A stretch of 64,000 nucleotides of DNA from Taudactylus pleione (GCA_031769625.1 JAUIMM010000211.1:10373001-10437000); one strand, 5' to 3'. Counted from the stretch's first letter, positions 25,501 through 34,477 are shown. Notes: generated by a model not told the origin, from the letters alone. Program-made: numbers and translations.

Positions 25501-28500
25501 CTAAATCAGCCCCATAGCAGCCAATGAGATTCCTGCTATCATTTTATAGAATGCACTAGATAAGTGACAGCTACAAGCTGATTGGTAGCTCTGTGCAACA
25601 CCTCCACTCGTCCTCTTTAGGAGGTTTCATACATCTTATTGATGTTCTCCAACATCGATGGCAAAAGAAAAAAATGCTTGCCATCAGCCGTTGACCATCG
25701 ATGGTTGCAAAACCAGTGATGGTCGATGTCCATCCCTAATAAATCCCCCCAATAGAGTTTTCCACTATCCAGGAGAATGGTGCTCTCTGGGAACTAAAGC
25801 TCCGGATTCTATATAAGCATATACTAGTGAAAAATGTTATGTTTTGGGTGGAGTTCTTCTTTAATTGTCATTTAGGGGTATACTGTATACATCTGATACA
25901 TTATATGACAAGAGTTGTTTTACCGGCTGTACTTACTGTGGTTGTGGTAAAGTTCCGCTCACCCTTCCCTCTTTGCTCTCACAGTGGGTTACGGGTCATG
26001 GTTTGACCACGTCCAAGAGTTTTGGGATCACCGCTTGGATTCTAATGTACTTTTCCTGAAGTATGAAGACATGCACAAGGTGAGGAGGCGTCAGGGACAT
26101 TTCATTCCCCAAATATTCTCAGAGCGTGTCCGTGAGGCTCATGGTGGGGTGGGACCCCGTGTGATGATGTTTTACCTACACCTGCACATGATGTGGTGCT
26201 CTAACGGGAGTACGCGGCTTACTGAATTCCATCTGGTCTTCAATACGGGAACCGGTGATGGTGCAAGCAATAATATTGTGTGGAAAAAAAAAGAATGTAT
26301 TGTACTTGAAATGAAAAGTGATCACTGAATATGTTTATGTCGACCAATGTAGAGAGAAAAAAACCAAATGATTAAATGGGGAAACAAACCCTGTCCTGTT
26401 ATTCAGTCTCCCTATTCCCTGGACTATGTCGCCCTTGGTGAAATCCAGCGTGTGCATGTTATAATTCTGCAGGGCTGGCAAAAAAAAAAGAATTCAGAAA
26501 ATGTAAAAAAAGAAATAAACAATTTATGTCATTCTAAATGGCATCTAGTGAGCTGGAGGGGGGGCAAGAAACTAAATTATACCTCTTTTCCACCAAAAAC
26601 CCAGGTCCGACCTGGGTTTTTGGACATGGTACTAACCCTGGTCAGACCCAGGTCAGACCCATTTACACTGCCCCTTTGATCTGGGTTACTCCCAGGTCAG
26701 CCCTGTTGACACTGAACTCAGGTCTGCCCTGCTAAACCTGTGAGGTCATAAAAAGTGGGAGGTGACTGCTCCACAACCACCAATCAGCTCATTTTAGGCA
26801 TGACCCAGGTCAGATAACCCGGGTTGCACCGTTTACACTGCACCATTACCCGGGTCCATCCTGGGTCCAATCCTGGTAGCTACCTGGGTGGGATTGCTGG
26901 GTCACTTGACCTGGGTTATTGTTCAGGGACCCTTTTACACTGCTGTGACCTGGGTAGACCCAGCAAAAACCCAGGTTTTTGATGTGGTGTAAAAGGGGTA
27001 TTAGTGGTAAATGTGATGTGAAAGGTATTGCTGTCAGAGGTTGAAATTATCTTCATTGGCCCTTGTATTACCCAGAAATGCGATATATACTGTATATATT
27101 TACTTATCTGTCACTACTTTATCTGATGGATAGAAATTTTGCTTAATTCATAGTAATTAATAATTGCCCTGACTGTTTTTATATGTTGGAGCATAGTCAC
27201 TCCTACACACATCATTGGCCATAAATACTTTACCAGAATACGCACCCTACGTCATACTCACTTGAAGCTAGCATAGGCACTTCCATATTTTTTTTTACTT
27301 CTGACCTTATCAATAAAGCTATTTTTGTTCACAAATATTTTTGTGGACACATTTCTTTCTAAGGGGGAGATGTACTATGTCTTGGAGAGAGATAAAGTGG
27401 AAGGATATATAAGGGTCTATTTACTAAGCAGTGTTAGGAGACAGAGTGGAAGTGATAAGGTGCCAGCCAATCAGCTCCCAACTGTCATTTTTCAAACACA
27501 GCCTGTGAGATGGCAGTTAGGAGCTGATTGGCTGGCACCTTATCACTTTCTTATCACTTTTCACTCTGTCTCCTAACACTGCTTAGTAAATAGACCCCAT
27601 AGTATCAACCAATGAGCTCCTTACTGTTACTTTACTGGCTGTGTTTGAAAAATGACAGTTAGGAGCTGATTGGCTGACACCTTATCACTTTTCACTCTGT
27701 CTCCTGAGACTGCTTAGTAAATAGACCCCATAGTATCAACCAATCAGCTCCTTACTGTTACTTTACTGGCTGTGTTTGAAAAATGACAGTTAGGAGCTGA
27801 TTGGTTGGCACTTTATCTCCATCCACTTTATCTCTCTGCAAGGCTTTGTAAATAGACCCCTAATTACCTATGACAGCTAGAAGACTAGTTGAGGGTGTTT
27901 ATTAGTTAATTTCAGATTATAGCTCAGAACAGATCCCAACATATGTTCCCCAGGAGTGGGTGTTTTGGGGAGACATGTCAGCTACACACAGTGGAGGCAA
28001 CCATTTTGTGGGTGGAATTAATACCCATTAGGAACCAATATCTCATGAATATAAGCCAGTGGTCATGAATTTAGTCAGGCTGTGCTTCTGTGACGTCAGT
28101 GCATATTAGTAAATTGATAGACTGCATACTGGCTCAGCCAAAATGGATGATGCCTCCGCTAGGTGTCTACCATTTTGGCTGAGGTCCACTTTGATTATGT
28201 ATATTATTAGAATTCTGAATTTAGTACTGATGGATGTATATTATCTGTGTCTCTTAACTAGGACCTTGCCACAATGGTGGAGCAGCTGGTGAGGTTTCTG
28301 GGAGTGTCATATGATAAAGCTCAACTGGAATCCACAGTAGAACATTGCCACCAGCTGATTGACCAGTGCTGTAACGCAGAGGCTCTCCCTGTTGGCAGAG
28401 GTTCGTATTTATCACCGACGTTGCTAATAATCTCAATAAGGTTTCATTCCTCTGACTCCCAAAATTAGCGTCTGACAGACCGACAAGGACAAGGCTGAAA

Positions 28501-30584
28501 AACACCATTTTGTGCTAATATCAAATATAAAGCAATTAACAATTATTTTTATATATATTTTTGTTGTTTTTACCTCAAACTTATAACCACGGATCCATTA
28601 CTTTAAAAAAGAATGGACTAGTTCCTAATCTTTCTATTTATTATACATGATTATTTGTGACAGGGATTTTAATTTGCTTCACCAGCTTCAAATGTGATGC
28701 CCCCAGTGCCAGTGCCAGTGCACAGCGCCATCTAAAATATGTATAAGCTGGGCGAGTAATTAATAATCATAAGTATTACCCGCCCTCCATAGGACGATTG
28801 CTATGCCAGCTGTAAGACTGATGACACATAAGTCTTGATTTATTAATTAAATATTCAAATAGCCTATCATATTGGTGAGAAGTCTCCTAATTACTACCCC
28901 TAGATAACATTTCTAGCGCTCGGTGTGGCTTCTACACTACCTGGGGAGCAGGCAAAATAAATTCCTGCACAGGGGAATATATACGAAAACCCATTTGGAC
29001 ATTCAGGGCCTGATTCAGACCTGCTCGTCGATGGTGCCCAAGTGCGCATGCGCACGACGTCGTGCGCATGCGCGAGACCCGAATAACGACGGCCAAGCCG
29101 TCGTTAAGGGTCTCGCACCAAAGGGGGCGTGCTGTCGATGGTGATTGACAGCACTCCCCCTTTGGTGGGCGTGCCGGGGGCGTGGCTGCCCAGATGGAGG
29201 CGTTCCCATGGGAACGCCTACCGTCTGGGTCCGGCCCCACTGACATCACTAGTGATGTCAGTGGGAGTGCTTTTGGCTCTGATAGAGCCAAAAGCACTCC
29301 TGGGCTTGTGGCAGCGAGACCCTACCGCAATGTCTCGTCGCAAGTCCGATGGTCGCGATGGTCTTGACCATCGGGACCATCATTTTGGCCGCTCGCTATA
29401 GCTGTGGGTGGTCACCCACAGCTATGCGAGCAACCAGGAGGCTGCTCCAAAATGAAGGAGGGACGGCCCTGATTCAGAGCAAGCGCTCTGTCAGAGCGTC
29501 CGGCTCTGAATCAGGCCCTTGGTTCCAGAGCAGATAATTTATAGATAAAATAATAATAATCTTCCAAGGTAAGCCTCTCAAGTGAGAAAAACAGGACTGT
29601 CCAGGAAAAAAACTGAGACACAGCCCTACACATCTCACCTAGGAGGCATCAGACGAGGTTCTTCATCTCCTTGCTGTCGTGGGGAGGTGTGGGCTGCGGA
29701 CCCCAGAGATGCCTGTATTACTTCCCCCCATCTTTCATTCTGTTGCGTTTGTGTTCTTCATGGGCGGCTTTCACACCTCACATTTGAGCGGCATGACTGA
29801 GCTCGGGCTTCAGCAACCCGGTGGTGCTCTAGCTGTCGTGGTACTACAAGTCCCAGCATGACAGGCTGAATCAGTGATTAGAAAGGAAGGATGGCCTTAT
29901 ATCCTATGATGACATTAAATGACAAGAGTTGGATGAACATCCTGACAATCAATTTTAAATACTTGCAAGAGGCAGATGCATTAAATCTTCTAAAAAGTGA
30001 AGACGTTGCCCATAGCGACCAATCCGCTTTTAGCTACAGTAGCTTTTATCACGTACATTTTATAAAACGATAAGTAGAAGATGATTGGTTGCTATAGGCA
30101 ACTTCTTCACTCTTTAGAAGGTTTGTACATCTCTCCCTACTTATTATTGCTGATGCTTTAGAGAGGATGGAAATCCCTTATGCCAGGTGCACACACTAGA
30201 TGACATATCAGGCACATTGTCTATTCTGTACCCACTATGTCCCTGATGAAGCGCGCTCCCGGCGTTGTGCTGTTGCTCCCGACATCGGCAAGTGTGTATG
30301 CATTGCTGATGCCGGAACCCTCGCCGTGTCCTGTCGCACGATAGATCGGCTGGGTACACATTGTTAAATGTGTACCCAGCTTTAGTGTGATTGGCGGTTT
30401 AGCCGTACCCGGCCAAAGAGGCCTTTCCAGGATTGGCTGTGAATGTCACATGTCCAGCTCACATCCTGTCCTTGCTCACTGTTTTTTGGCCAGGTAAGTC
30501 TCCCTGTTACCCAGTATCCTGGCCAGTCCTGATAGACAGTGGTTTCATACAGTGTAAAGAGAAACATAAACTAGTCCGATAGAT

Positions 30585-30655
<71 letters not shown>

Positions 30656-30702
30656 GATAGAGTAAATAGATATGAGATAGATAGATAGAGTAAATAGATA
30701 TG

Positions 30703-30744
<42 letters not shown>

Positions 30745-30763
30745 GATAGAGTAAATAGATATG

Positions 30764-30826
<63 letters not shown>

Positions 30827-30839
30827 GTAAATAGATATG

Positions 30840-30913
<74 letters not shown>

Positions 30914-30998
30914 GATAGAGTAAATAGATATTAGATAGATAGATATTAGATAGATAGATAGATAGATAGATAGATATGAGTTAGATAAATATAGATAT

Positions 30999-31050
<52 letters not shown>

Positions 31051-33852
31051 CATCTAGAACATAATTATTCTGCAGATTTATATTAATATTAATGAGAGCC
31101 ACCAAGATTTCTGCTCTGAAATTCAAAAATCAGTCATAAGTGCTAATTTCGAATGTTATTTTATTTATTTATTCTCCCAGTATTGTGTCCCTTTAAAATA
31201 ATAAACCTCCTGAATGATGCAGGATTCCCTTTAATTTTATGTTTGTCTTCATTTTGCTTTATATATTTATTTAATGCATATTCTACCTTCCGTTAATTTT
31301 ATTTTGTTTTCCTTTTTGAATATTGTCTTATTATTTTAATTTTTTTCAGTTCTATTTTTGTTTCTTTTGTAGCCCATTGGTTGTTTTCATGCTGAAGATC
31401 TGTCAGAGAGATTTGAGCATTCAGTTCATTAGCTTGTACAGTAATTCAGGTATCCCAGTTACAGGAGTACAGCGGGCATCAGGTGGGTGTCTCCTTTATC
31501 ATGCAAGGTTATTTCATGTTAAAAAAATAAAATACCTGAATAAAAGTAGATGAAGTGGTTATGGGACAAAGCTGCTCTCTGGATGTAATTGGATTCAGCC
31601 TGCTATACTGTAGCACAGCAGATCTGCGTCATATACAAGGGCACCGTGAAGAAACATCCCTGCCTGATCATAAAAAGACACAGCTACATTGTTGCAGGAG
31701 GGTATATAGAAGCCAGTGAGTTACAGCAATCTGTAGTTGGGCATTCGCCTTAATAGGTGAACTCACCATATCGTTGGTTTCCATGGATATTACACTGAGG
31801 ATCAGTTATCATACAGTGATAAGGCAATACATGATAGCTAATGGCGAAACTACACCAGCGAGGATGCTCTTGTGTTTTTGAGCTACATTTGCATAAATGT
31901 AAAAATAGATAAAACATATCCATTGACATAACTGACGTACTGATAGGCTGGTATTGAACCTCATCAATTCATTCTCGGAATTCTGGGCCTGATTCAGACC
32001 CGCTCGCGAGCGCTGAGTGCTCGCAAGCGGGTCGATGTTGGCCCAGTGCGCATGCCGTCGCTATGGGTCTCGCTACCAAGGGGATGTGCTGTCGATGGTG
32101 AGTGACAGCACGCCCCCTTTGGTGGGCGTGCCAGGGGCGTGGCTGGCCAGACGGAGGCATTCCCATGGGAACGCCTACCGTCTGGGACCGGCCCCACTGA
32201 CATCACAAGTGATGTCAGTGGGAGTGCTTTGGCCCTGATGCTTTCGGCTCTGATAGCACTCCAGGGCTTGCGGAAACGAGACCCTACCACAAGGGTCTCG
32301 TCGCAAGCCCGATGGTCGCGATGGTCTTGACCATCGCGACAATCTTCCTGGCCGCTCGCTCAGCTATACGAGCGGCCAGGAGGCTGCTCTAAACTTAAGA
32401 AGGACGGCCCTGATTCACAGCGAGTGCTCTGTCAGAGCGTCCGGCTCTGAATCAGGGCCTCTGTTTTAGTTCCAGCAATAATTTTTATACAGATGTGTCT
32501 TTATACATCTATGCTGCAGTTGCGCTAAAAAGCCCCTCTTGGCGTGGCAAGTCCTTTAAGACTCTACAAGCTCCAGCGTCTTTCTGGCATCTTTTTTTTT
32601 GCCAAAATTGTTTATATCTGTGCGCGACTGAGTCTCCGAATCTGTACACGAAGTGCTACAATGTAGCGGCCGCAACTTTTTTCATTCCAACTTCCGTTGC
32701 GGTTCATATACAGACTCAGTCGCAAACATATATACAATTATCGCATATCACATTAATCAGCACAGTCTGCTGGTGCATCATAGTCGCCTCGCATTATCAC
32801 TTATACGCATTTTCGGCACAAAAAGACGCCCAATGCTAGCAGAGTCTTTTGCGGGACCTGGCGGCTCACTCATGCCAGGCAAGTTGCGCTGTGTAGCGTA
32901 TTGAGGCTAGGGGGCAGATGGACTAAGCTCTGGAAAGTGATAAACTGCCAACCAATCAGCTCCTGACAGTCATTTTTCAAATACAGCCTGTAACATGACA
33001 GTTAGGAGCTGAGTGGCTGGTAGTTTATCACTCTCCGCTTTATCACTTTCCTGAGCTTAGTACATCTCCCGACACATCTGTATGAGGTCATGACACCTAA
33101 ATCTTGGGTTTAACCTTATTTTAAGGAGAGAGCATCACCTAAAGACGGGGCAGGCAGCCCTCCCGTGCTCCGAAACAGTATTTATGAAAGTTCCGCCAAT
33201 CAGGTCATTGGTTAATCAATGACTCCTGAATGTTACTTATGGAGTCTCACAAGGTTATCACTTGTCTTCAGCCCTTGTCAATACTGCGAACTGTTAAGCA
33301 TTGCTTCTCTCCATTTACAATGTAAAAAATTTGTTATATAAAATGTATGATCTGTCATGAGGACAACACCACAGTCAGGGGCTGATTCTGGCTGTAATTG
33401 CGGGCAGCCTCGGAAGCCTGTTTTACTACTATAAAGAGATTCCATAGGGCTAATCCGGGAGTCTTGCCGCCCATTGATGTCCCCTTCACAGAGGCATCCA
33501 TCATAATTAGCATTGGCGCAAGAGGTCCGTCACCGGCTGCGGTGAAACTACAAGTCCCAGCATGCCCTGCTACCGTTTTAGCATTCCCTAATAGCGAAAC
33601 TGTGGCAGGGCATGCTGGGACTTGTAGTTTCACAACAGCTGGGGAGCCACAAGTTGGCCAGGCCTGCCCTAAACTGTTACTGTAAGCCTATCTCATCGAG
33701 CGTATACTTAATGTGCATCTCTCCTTGTTTTCCTTGCAGGGAGAGTCGGCCTGTGGAAAGATATTTTCACTGTCTCCATGAATGATAAATTCGACCTGGT
33801 GTATAAGCAGCGGATGGGGAAGTCTGAACTGAACTTTGACTTCAGCTTATAG
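10398..33852 (+). CDS. sult4a1: SULT4A1, sulfotransferase family 4A member 1, exons 2-7 (5' partial)
   Basis: Coding exons: 10398-10528, 18724-18804, 22718-22844, 25985-26079, 28262-28400 and 33740-33852. They join in frame and end FDFSL-stop. From memory of the human protein, only a modest number of residues differ. Family landmarks seen: [10 protein letters not shown], the end of the PAPS 5'-phosphosulfate loop whose first part is in the missing exon 1; [10 protein letters not shown], with the His matching the SULT catalytic base; [19 protein letters not shown], the 3'-phosphate loop; and [14 protein letters not shown] at the C-terminus, where typical SULTs have RKGxxGDWKNxFT. SULT4A1 is a cytosolic, brain-enriched orphan SULT for which strong sulfotransferase activity has been hard to show. 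The dimerisation motif KxxxTVxxxE reads [10 protein letters not shown] here, with Asp in the last place. Exon sizes of 127, 95 and 113 are the conserved SULT pattern. The introns hold mostly DNA-transposon debris. Exon 1 and the promoter are outside the window. Confidence 0.97.
10599..10932. mobile_element. Short inverted-repeat element with TTA duplication
   Basis: Ends AGGTGCATACACACACAACGA and, inverted, AGCTGCATACACACACAACGA match at 20 of 21 bases. TTA flanks both sides (10596-10598 and 10933-10935). The interior repeats AACGAT/ATCGTT words, so the whole element can fold. It is non-coding. The TTA duplication is compatible with Harbinger-type mobilisation; the family is not recognised. 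A relative with diverged ends may lie at 30185-30382. Confidence 0.8.
11318..11856. mobile_element. Non-autonomous hAT-like element (CAGTGGTCTCCAAC ends)
   Basis: Starts CAGTGGTCTCCAAC and ends GTTGGAGACCACTG, a perfect 14-base inverted repeat of the type typical for hAT. The flanks tataaggc and aataaggc match at 7 of 8 bases if the boundary is shifted by one. GAGCTAC words recur near both ends, and a long internal palindrome lies near 11660-11712. No transposase frame. Confidence 0.75.
12454..12854. mobile_element. Harbinger-type MITE, family A
   Basis: Ends GGCCCTGATTCAGA and TCTGAATCAGGCCC with TGA flanking both sides (12451-12453, 12855-12857). The interior carries ATGGTCGCGATGGTC with its palindromic partner, CTGTGGGTGACCACCCACAG, and AGACCCTTGTGGTAGGGTCT. 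Related copies, some inverted, are at 20509, 29006, 31985 and 55413. Confidence 0.85.
12890..13853. mobile_element. Non-autonomous element with GGGGTCTATTCATG ends
   Basis: GGGGTCTATTCATG at the left is mirrored by CATGAATAGACCCC at the right. The interior has several hairpins (AGAGCCCTG with CAGGGCTCT near 12903-12950; a 20-base palindrome around ATATCGCATCGATGTGATGCG near 13780-13806). No coding capacity recognised. The duplication cannot be fixed because the right end lies in a run of C. Confidence 0.7.
14640..15180. mobile_element. CGGGAT-type repeat with C-rich CCTAACCCTAA core
   Basis: Flanked by words such as GGAATCCCGACAGCGGCATCC and CGGGATGCCGGGCG. The core repeats CCTAACCCTAA-like units interspersed with runs of C. 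It shares end and core organisation with 22985-23290, 34478-34740, 56650-57060 and 58915-61705. Confidence 0.65.
15761..16678. mobile_element. Harbinger-type MITE, long form
   Basis: Starts GGGCCTGATTCATCAAGGAA and ends GGGTCTGGATCAGTTCC. The left third resembles the elements at 9610 and 54095; the right third resembles the inverted form of the 40864 family, suggesting one larger parent from which shorter forms were deleted. No exact 3-bp duplication is visible, so the ends have decayed or are off by a base. Confidence 0.65.
17453..17874. mobile_element. Harbinger-type MITE, diverged
   Basis: GGGGCTGATTCAGATATGGG at the left and GCTGAATCAAGCG at the right. The right half (CGACACGTCTACGTTTTTAC, CTGTCAATCACACGG, GGTGCATGCGCAGTGCG) resembles the right end of the autonomous element at 9120-9398. 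Confidence 0.6.
18019..18509. mobile_element. Harbinger-type MITE
   Basis: Ends GGGTCTGATTCAGA and TCCTGAATCAGTCCC. It contains palindromes such as CTGCCTGATTGACAGGCAG and ACCATCGCGACCATTG with its partner. The flanking triplets ATT and TAT differ, so no exact duplication is seen. Confidence 0.65.
18724..18804 (+). CDS. sult4a1: SULT4A1 exon 3
   Basis: Acceptor tggtccag, donor gtaatc. It encodes [20 protein letters not shown] and then LHNGESK, 27 codons. It includes the KSHLP segment whose His corresponds to the catalytic base of SULT enzymes. Confidence 0.97.
19127..19284. mobile_element. Palindromic MITE (TAGAAGTGGAGATGTTG family)
   Basis: TTTTTAGAAGTGGAGATGTT, GCCATAGCAACCAATCAGAT at the left and their inverted partners at the right form one long hairpin of about 158 bases. 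Relatives are at 25080-25660 (interrupted) and 29956-30135. Confidence 0.75.
20509..20950. mobile_element. Harbinger-type MITE, family A, truncated at the right
   Basis: Starts GGGCCTAATTCAGACCC and follows the 31985-32459 copy through GTGCGCATGCGCACGACG, AAAGGGGGCGTGCTGTCGAT and ATGGTCGCGATGGTCTTGAC. It then stops at about 20950 where a different palindromic repeat begins. Confidence 0.75.
21046..21200. mobile_element. Palindromic hAT-like MITE with 9-base matching flanks
   Basis: CAGTGGTGGCTAACC opens and GGTTAGCCACCAAG closes a near-perfect hairpin containing the widespread word CCCAGCATGC in both arms. GCCCTATTA flanks both sides (21037-21045 and 21201-21209), consistent with the 8-bp duplication of hAT elements plus one chance base. 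A cousin hairpin is at 33536-33645. Confidence 0.85.
21242..21425. mobile_element. Short Harbinger-type MITE
   Basis: GGGCCGATTCAGAG at the left and ATCTGAATCAGGCCC at the right, 184 bases. The flanking triplets do not match exactly. Confidence 0.55.
21476..21800. mobile_element. Partial Harbinger-type MITE, family E
   Basis: GGGGCCTCATTCAGCGTGCA at the left and then CTGCTGAACGCAGATTCCTG. The same order of words recurs at 42128-42290 and more loosely at 54483-54590. No right end recognised; the 3' limit is approximate. Confidence 0.5.
22258..22592. mobile_element. Palindromic GGGTCTATT...AATAGACCC MITE with a second copy nested in it
   Basis: An outer copy (about 22260-22376 plus 22554-22592) is interrupted by an inner copy at 22377-22553 of the same family, flanked by TAT on both sides (22374-22376, 22554-22556). 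Both carry CCAATCAGCTCCTAAC, a TTTGAAAAATGRCAGTTAGG word and inverted partners. Other copies: 27412-27598, 27602-27863, 32909-33071, and a fragment at 42070-42125. Confidence 0.8.
22718..22844 (+). CDS. sult4a1: SULT4A1 exon 4
   Basis: Acceptor ctttgcag. The donor is placed at gtaaga (22845), not at the gtgtaa two bases earlier, because only this keeps the frame into exon 5 and gives the 127-base exon usual in SULT genes. It encodes [20 protein letters not shown], the PAPS 3'-phosphate loop, through FMNDR. Confidence 0.96.
22985..23290. mobile_element. CGGGAT-type repeat with G-rich core
   Basis: ACGGGATCCATTCAATGTCC and AATCCCGACGTCGGCATCCC at the left; CGGGATCCCGAACGCCGGCA at the right. 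The centre is GGTTAGGGGGGAGGG-like. It is a short version of the large element at 58915-61705. Confidence 0.7.
23850..25050. mobile_element. GTCGAC-rich repeat element with AGACAGTAATTAGATAGACA ends
   Basis: AAAGACAGTAATTAGATAGA at the left, and its inverted counterpart TCTATCTAATTACTGTCTAT at the right. The left third repeats AAAAGTTCGACA/AAAGGTCGACA-like words; a C-rich CCTAACCC stretch lies at 24055-24175. A second sequence rich in GATTTGAAGTCCGATTTT (about 24245-25005) fills the right two thirds and may be a separate insertion. A second copy is at 38411-39163. Confidence 0.6.
25078..25660. mobile_element. MITE interrupted by a second MITE
   Basis: The arms AAATCTTCTAAACAGAAC...GGAGTTGCC (left) and TAGCAGCCAATGAGATTCC...CCTCTTTAGGAGGTTT (right) belong to the 19127/29956 palindrome family. 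They are separated by a Harbinger-like insert at about 25137-25510, which starts GGTGCTGATTCAGGGATGGA and ends CTCTAAATCAGCCCC. The insert is therefore younger than its host copy. Confidence 0.65.
25985..26079 (+). CDS. sult4a1: SULT4A1 exon 5
   Basis: Acceptor ctcacag, donor gtgagg, 95 bases as usual for SULT genes. It completes a Leu codon, then [20 protein letters not shown] and [11 protein letters not shown]. Confidence 0.97.
26580..27000. mobile_element. Palindromic element with CCCAGGTC words and TTA duplication
   Basis: Starts TACCTCTTTTCCACCAAAAA and ends TGTGGTGTAAAAGGGGTA. TTA flanks both sides (26577-26579 and 27001-27003). The interior alternates ACCCAGGTC and GACCTGGGT words many times, so it can fold into several hairpins. 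It is non-coding. Confidence 0.8.
27412..27598. mobile_element. Palindromic GGGTCTATT MITE with ATA duplication
   Basis: AGGGTCTATTTACTAAGCAG and its inverted partner CTGCTTAGTAAATAGACCCC bound a near-perfect hairpin. ATA flanks both sides (27409-27411, 27599-27601). It sits inside an older copy of the same family that begins near 27363 and resumes at 27602. Confidence 0.85.
27599..27863. repeat. Remaining part of the older MITE copy with a local duplication
   Basis: The block beginning ATAGTATCAACCAAT appears twice, at about 27599 and 27731, with CTCCTTACTGTTACTTTACT in both. A segment of roughly 132 bases was therefore duplicated in tandem within the MITE, including one internal AATAGACCCC end. 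Confidence 0.75.
28262..28400 (+). CDS. sult4a1: SULT4A1 exon 6
   Basis: Acceptor cttaactag, donor gttcgt (weak but in the conserved place). It encodes [20 protein letters not shown] and continues to [19 protein letters not shown]. At 139 bases it is shorter than the 181-base exon at this place in many SULT genes. Confidence 0.95.
29006..29518. mobile_element. Harbinger-type MITE, family A
   Basis: GGGCCTGATTCAGACCTGCT at the left and CGGCTCTGAATCAGGCCC at the right, with the same interior order as 31985-32459. The flanking triplets do not match exactly. Confidence 0.8.
29956..30135. mobile_element. Palindromic MITE (TTCTAAAAAGTGAAGACGTT family)
   Basis: AAATCTTCTAAAAAGTGAAG and GCCCATAGCGACCAATCCGC are mirrored by GATGATTGGTTGCTATAGGC and CTTCACTCTTTAGAAGGTTT, a hairpin of about 180 bases. 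Confidence 0.75.
30185..30382. mobile_element. Possible short inverted-repeat element
   Basis: AGGTGCACACACTAGATGAC at the left, and GTGTACCCAGCT at the right whose inverted form also starts AGCTGGGTACAC. Loosely similar to the ends of 10599-10932. No duplication seen. Confidence 0.4.
30573..31050. repeat. (GATA)n microsatellite with interspersed variant units
   Basis: About 480 bases of GATA repeats, broken several times by a GGATAGAGTAAATAGATATG word that recurs at roughly 30653, 30688, 30744, 30824 and 30912, and by ATTAGATAGATA variants near 30930-31010. This looks like a compound microsatellite with block duplications. Confidence 0.97.
31985..32459. mobile_element. Harbinger-type MITE, family A, with TCT duplication
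   Basis: GGGCCTGATTCAGACCCGCT at the left, GGCTCTGAATCAGGGCC at the right, TCT on both sides (31982-31984, 32460-32462). The best-preserved family A copy here in orientation opposite to 12454-12854. Confidence 0.88.
32909..33071. mobile_element. Palindromic MITE of the GGGTCTATT/CTAAGC family
   Basis: GGGCAGATGGACTAAGCTCT at the left and GAGCTTAGTACATCTCCC at the right. The interior carries CCAATCAGCTCCTGACAGTC and the inverted ACAGTTAGGAGCTGAGTGGC. Confidence 0.7.
33536..33645. repeat. Hairpin with CCCAGCATGCCCTGC arms (hAT-like)
   Basis: GTGAAACTACAAGTCCCAGC and its inverted partner GCTGGGACTTGTAGTTTCAC form the arms; the loop region TTTTAGCATTCCCTAATAGC resembles that of the 21046-21200 element. 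It lies inside a larger, poorly bounded repeat that starts near 33375 (GGGGCTGATTCTGG). Confidence 0.7.
33740..33852 (+). CDS. sult4a1: SULT4A1 exon 7 (last coding exon)
   Basis: Acceptor ccttgcag; 113 bases to TAG, the usual SULT last-exon coding length. It encodes [20 protein letters not shown], then [16 protein letters not shown]. The KxxxTVxxxE dimerisation motif ends in Asp. Confidence 0.97.
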
Positions 33853-34375
33853 GAAATGCATGCATTATTCCCCGTGTATCAGCTAGGCAAGCTTACAGCC
33901 TCTGTTTATACCCGCCGCACAATATACTGTAATTATCCTGTGTTATATTCGCGCTGGGGGACCATTCCCAGGCAGGCGCCTATCTCTCAGTATTTCATTG
34001 CTTTGTATGTGGTTATCTCCTGCAGCGCCAGTGTCTGCCTCATGGGGGCGCTCCTGAGTCCATCACGTGCAGCAGGATCGATGGAAACCTGGGGCAGAGA
34101 AATGGATTCATCCTAATGTAAATGGTACCTGTAATGCAGTTGGGGTGTAAACTCTCTCTTTTGTGTGGAGTAATAGTTCTATGTTTTTTCTAGCGCTTTT
34201 AAATGGAGACTATTGTCAGAATCTTTGATAAATCAGATCCCAGTCATGGAGCGGACGGTGACTTATCCGATGCTGAATGCTGTGTGTGAAACGCATCTCA
34301 GGGGCTTTGTTGTCGCAGTGGTTGTATGATTTGTGTCATAATTCAATCCAAATAAAAAACCTATCTTATATATCA
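33853..34375 (+). other. sult4a1: Probable SULT4A1 3' UTR
   Basis: Follows the stop codon. AATAAA at 34351-34356 is the first strong poly(A) signal, so cleavage near 34370 is likely. The end is inferred; transcripts may use later sites. Confidence 0.55.
34351..34356 (+). promoter_or_regulatory. sult4a1: Likely poly(A) signal of SULT4A1
   Basis: AATAAA about 500 bases after the stop codon, followed within 30 bases by a T/A-rich stretch (CTATCTTATATATC) and a GT-containing region (CATTGTGTTGC). Confidence 0.5.
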
Positions 34376-34477
34376 ACATTGTGTTGCTATCACTCATTGT
34401 GTATGATGTCGCGCAAAAGCGAACGCACAGGCAACCGTGCAAAAACAAAATACATAGACAGAATTTCGTAAGTATCC

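Larger units (their letters stand above)
22845..25984 (+). other. SULT4A1 intron 4
   Basis: 3.1 kb intron. Bases 23295-23845 show no gene or clear repeat; the remainder is listed as separate repeats. Confidence 0.6.
26080..28261 (+). other. SULT4A1 intron 5
   Basis: 2.2 kb intron. Bases 26080-26576, 27005-27360 and 27865-28250 show no gene; the last contains the short repeat shared with 663-695. Confidence 0.6.
28401..33739 (+). other. SULT4A1 intron 6
   Basis: 5.3 kb intron. Bases 28401-29005, 29520-29950, 31055-31980, 32460-32900 and 33075-33370 show nothing that I recognise as a gene or clear repeat. The rest is listed separately. Confidence 0.6.

Noticed and set aside
26080..26328. Extension of SULT4A1 exon 5 into the following frame
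   Set aside because: A canonical donor at 26080 gives the conserved 95-base exon, and the continuation has no similarity to SULT proteins.
30573..31050. Functional GATA-factor binding cluster
   Set aside because: It is a plain GATA microsatellite; such tracts are common and carry no independent sign of regulatory use.
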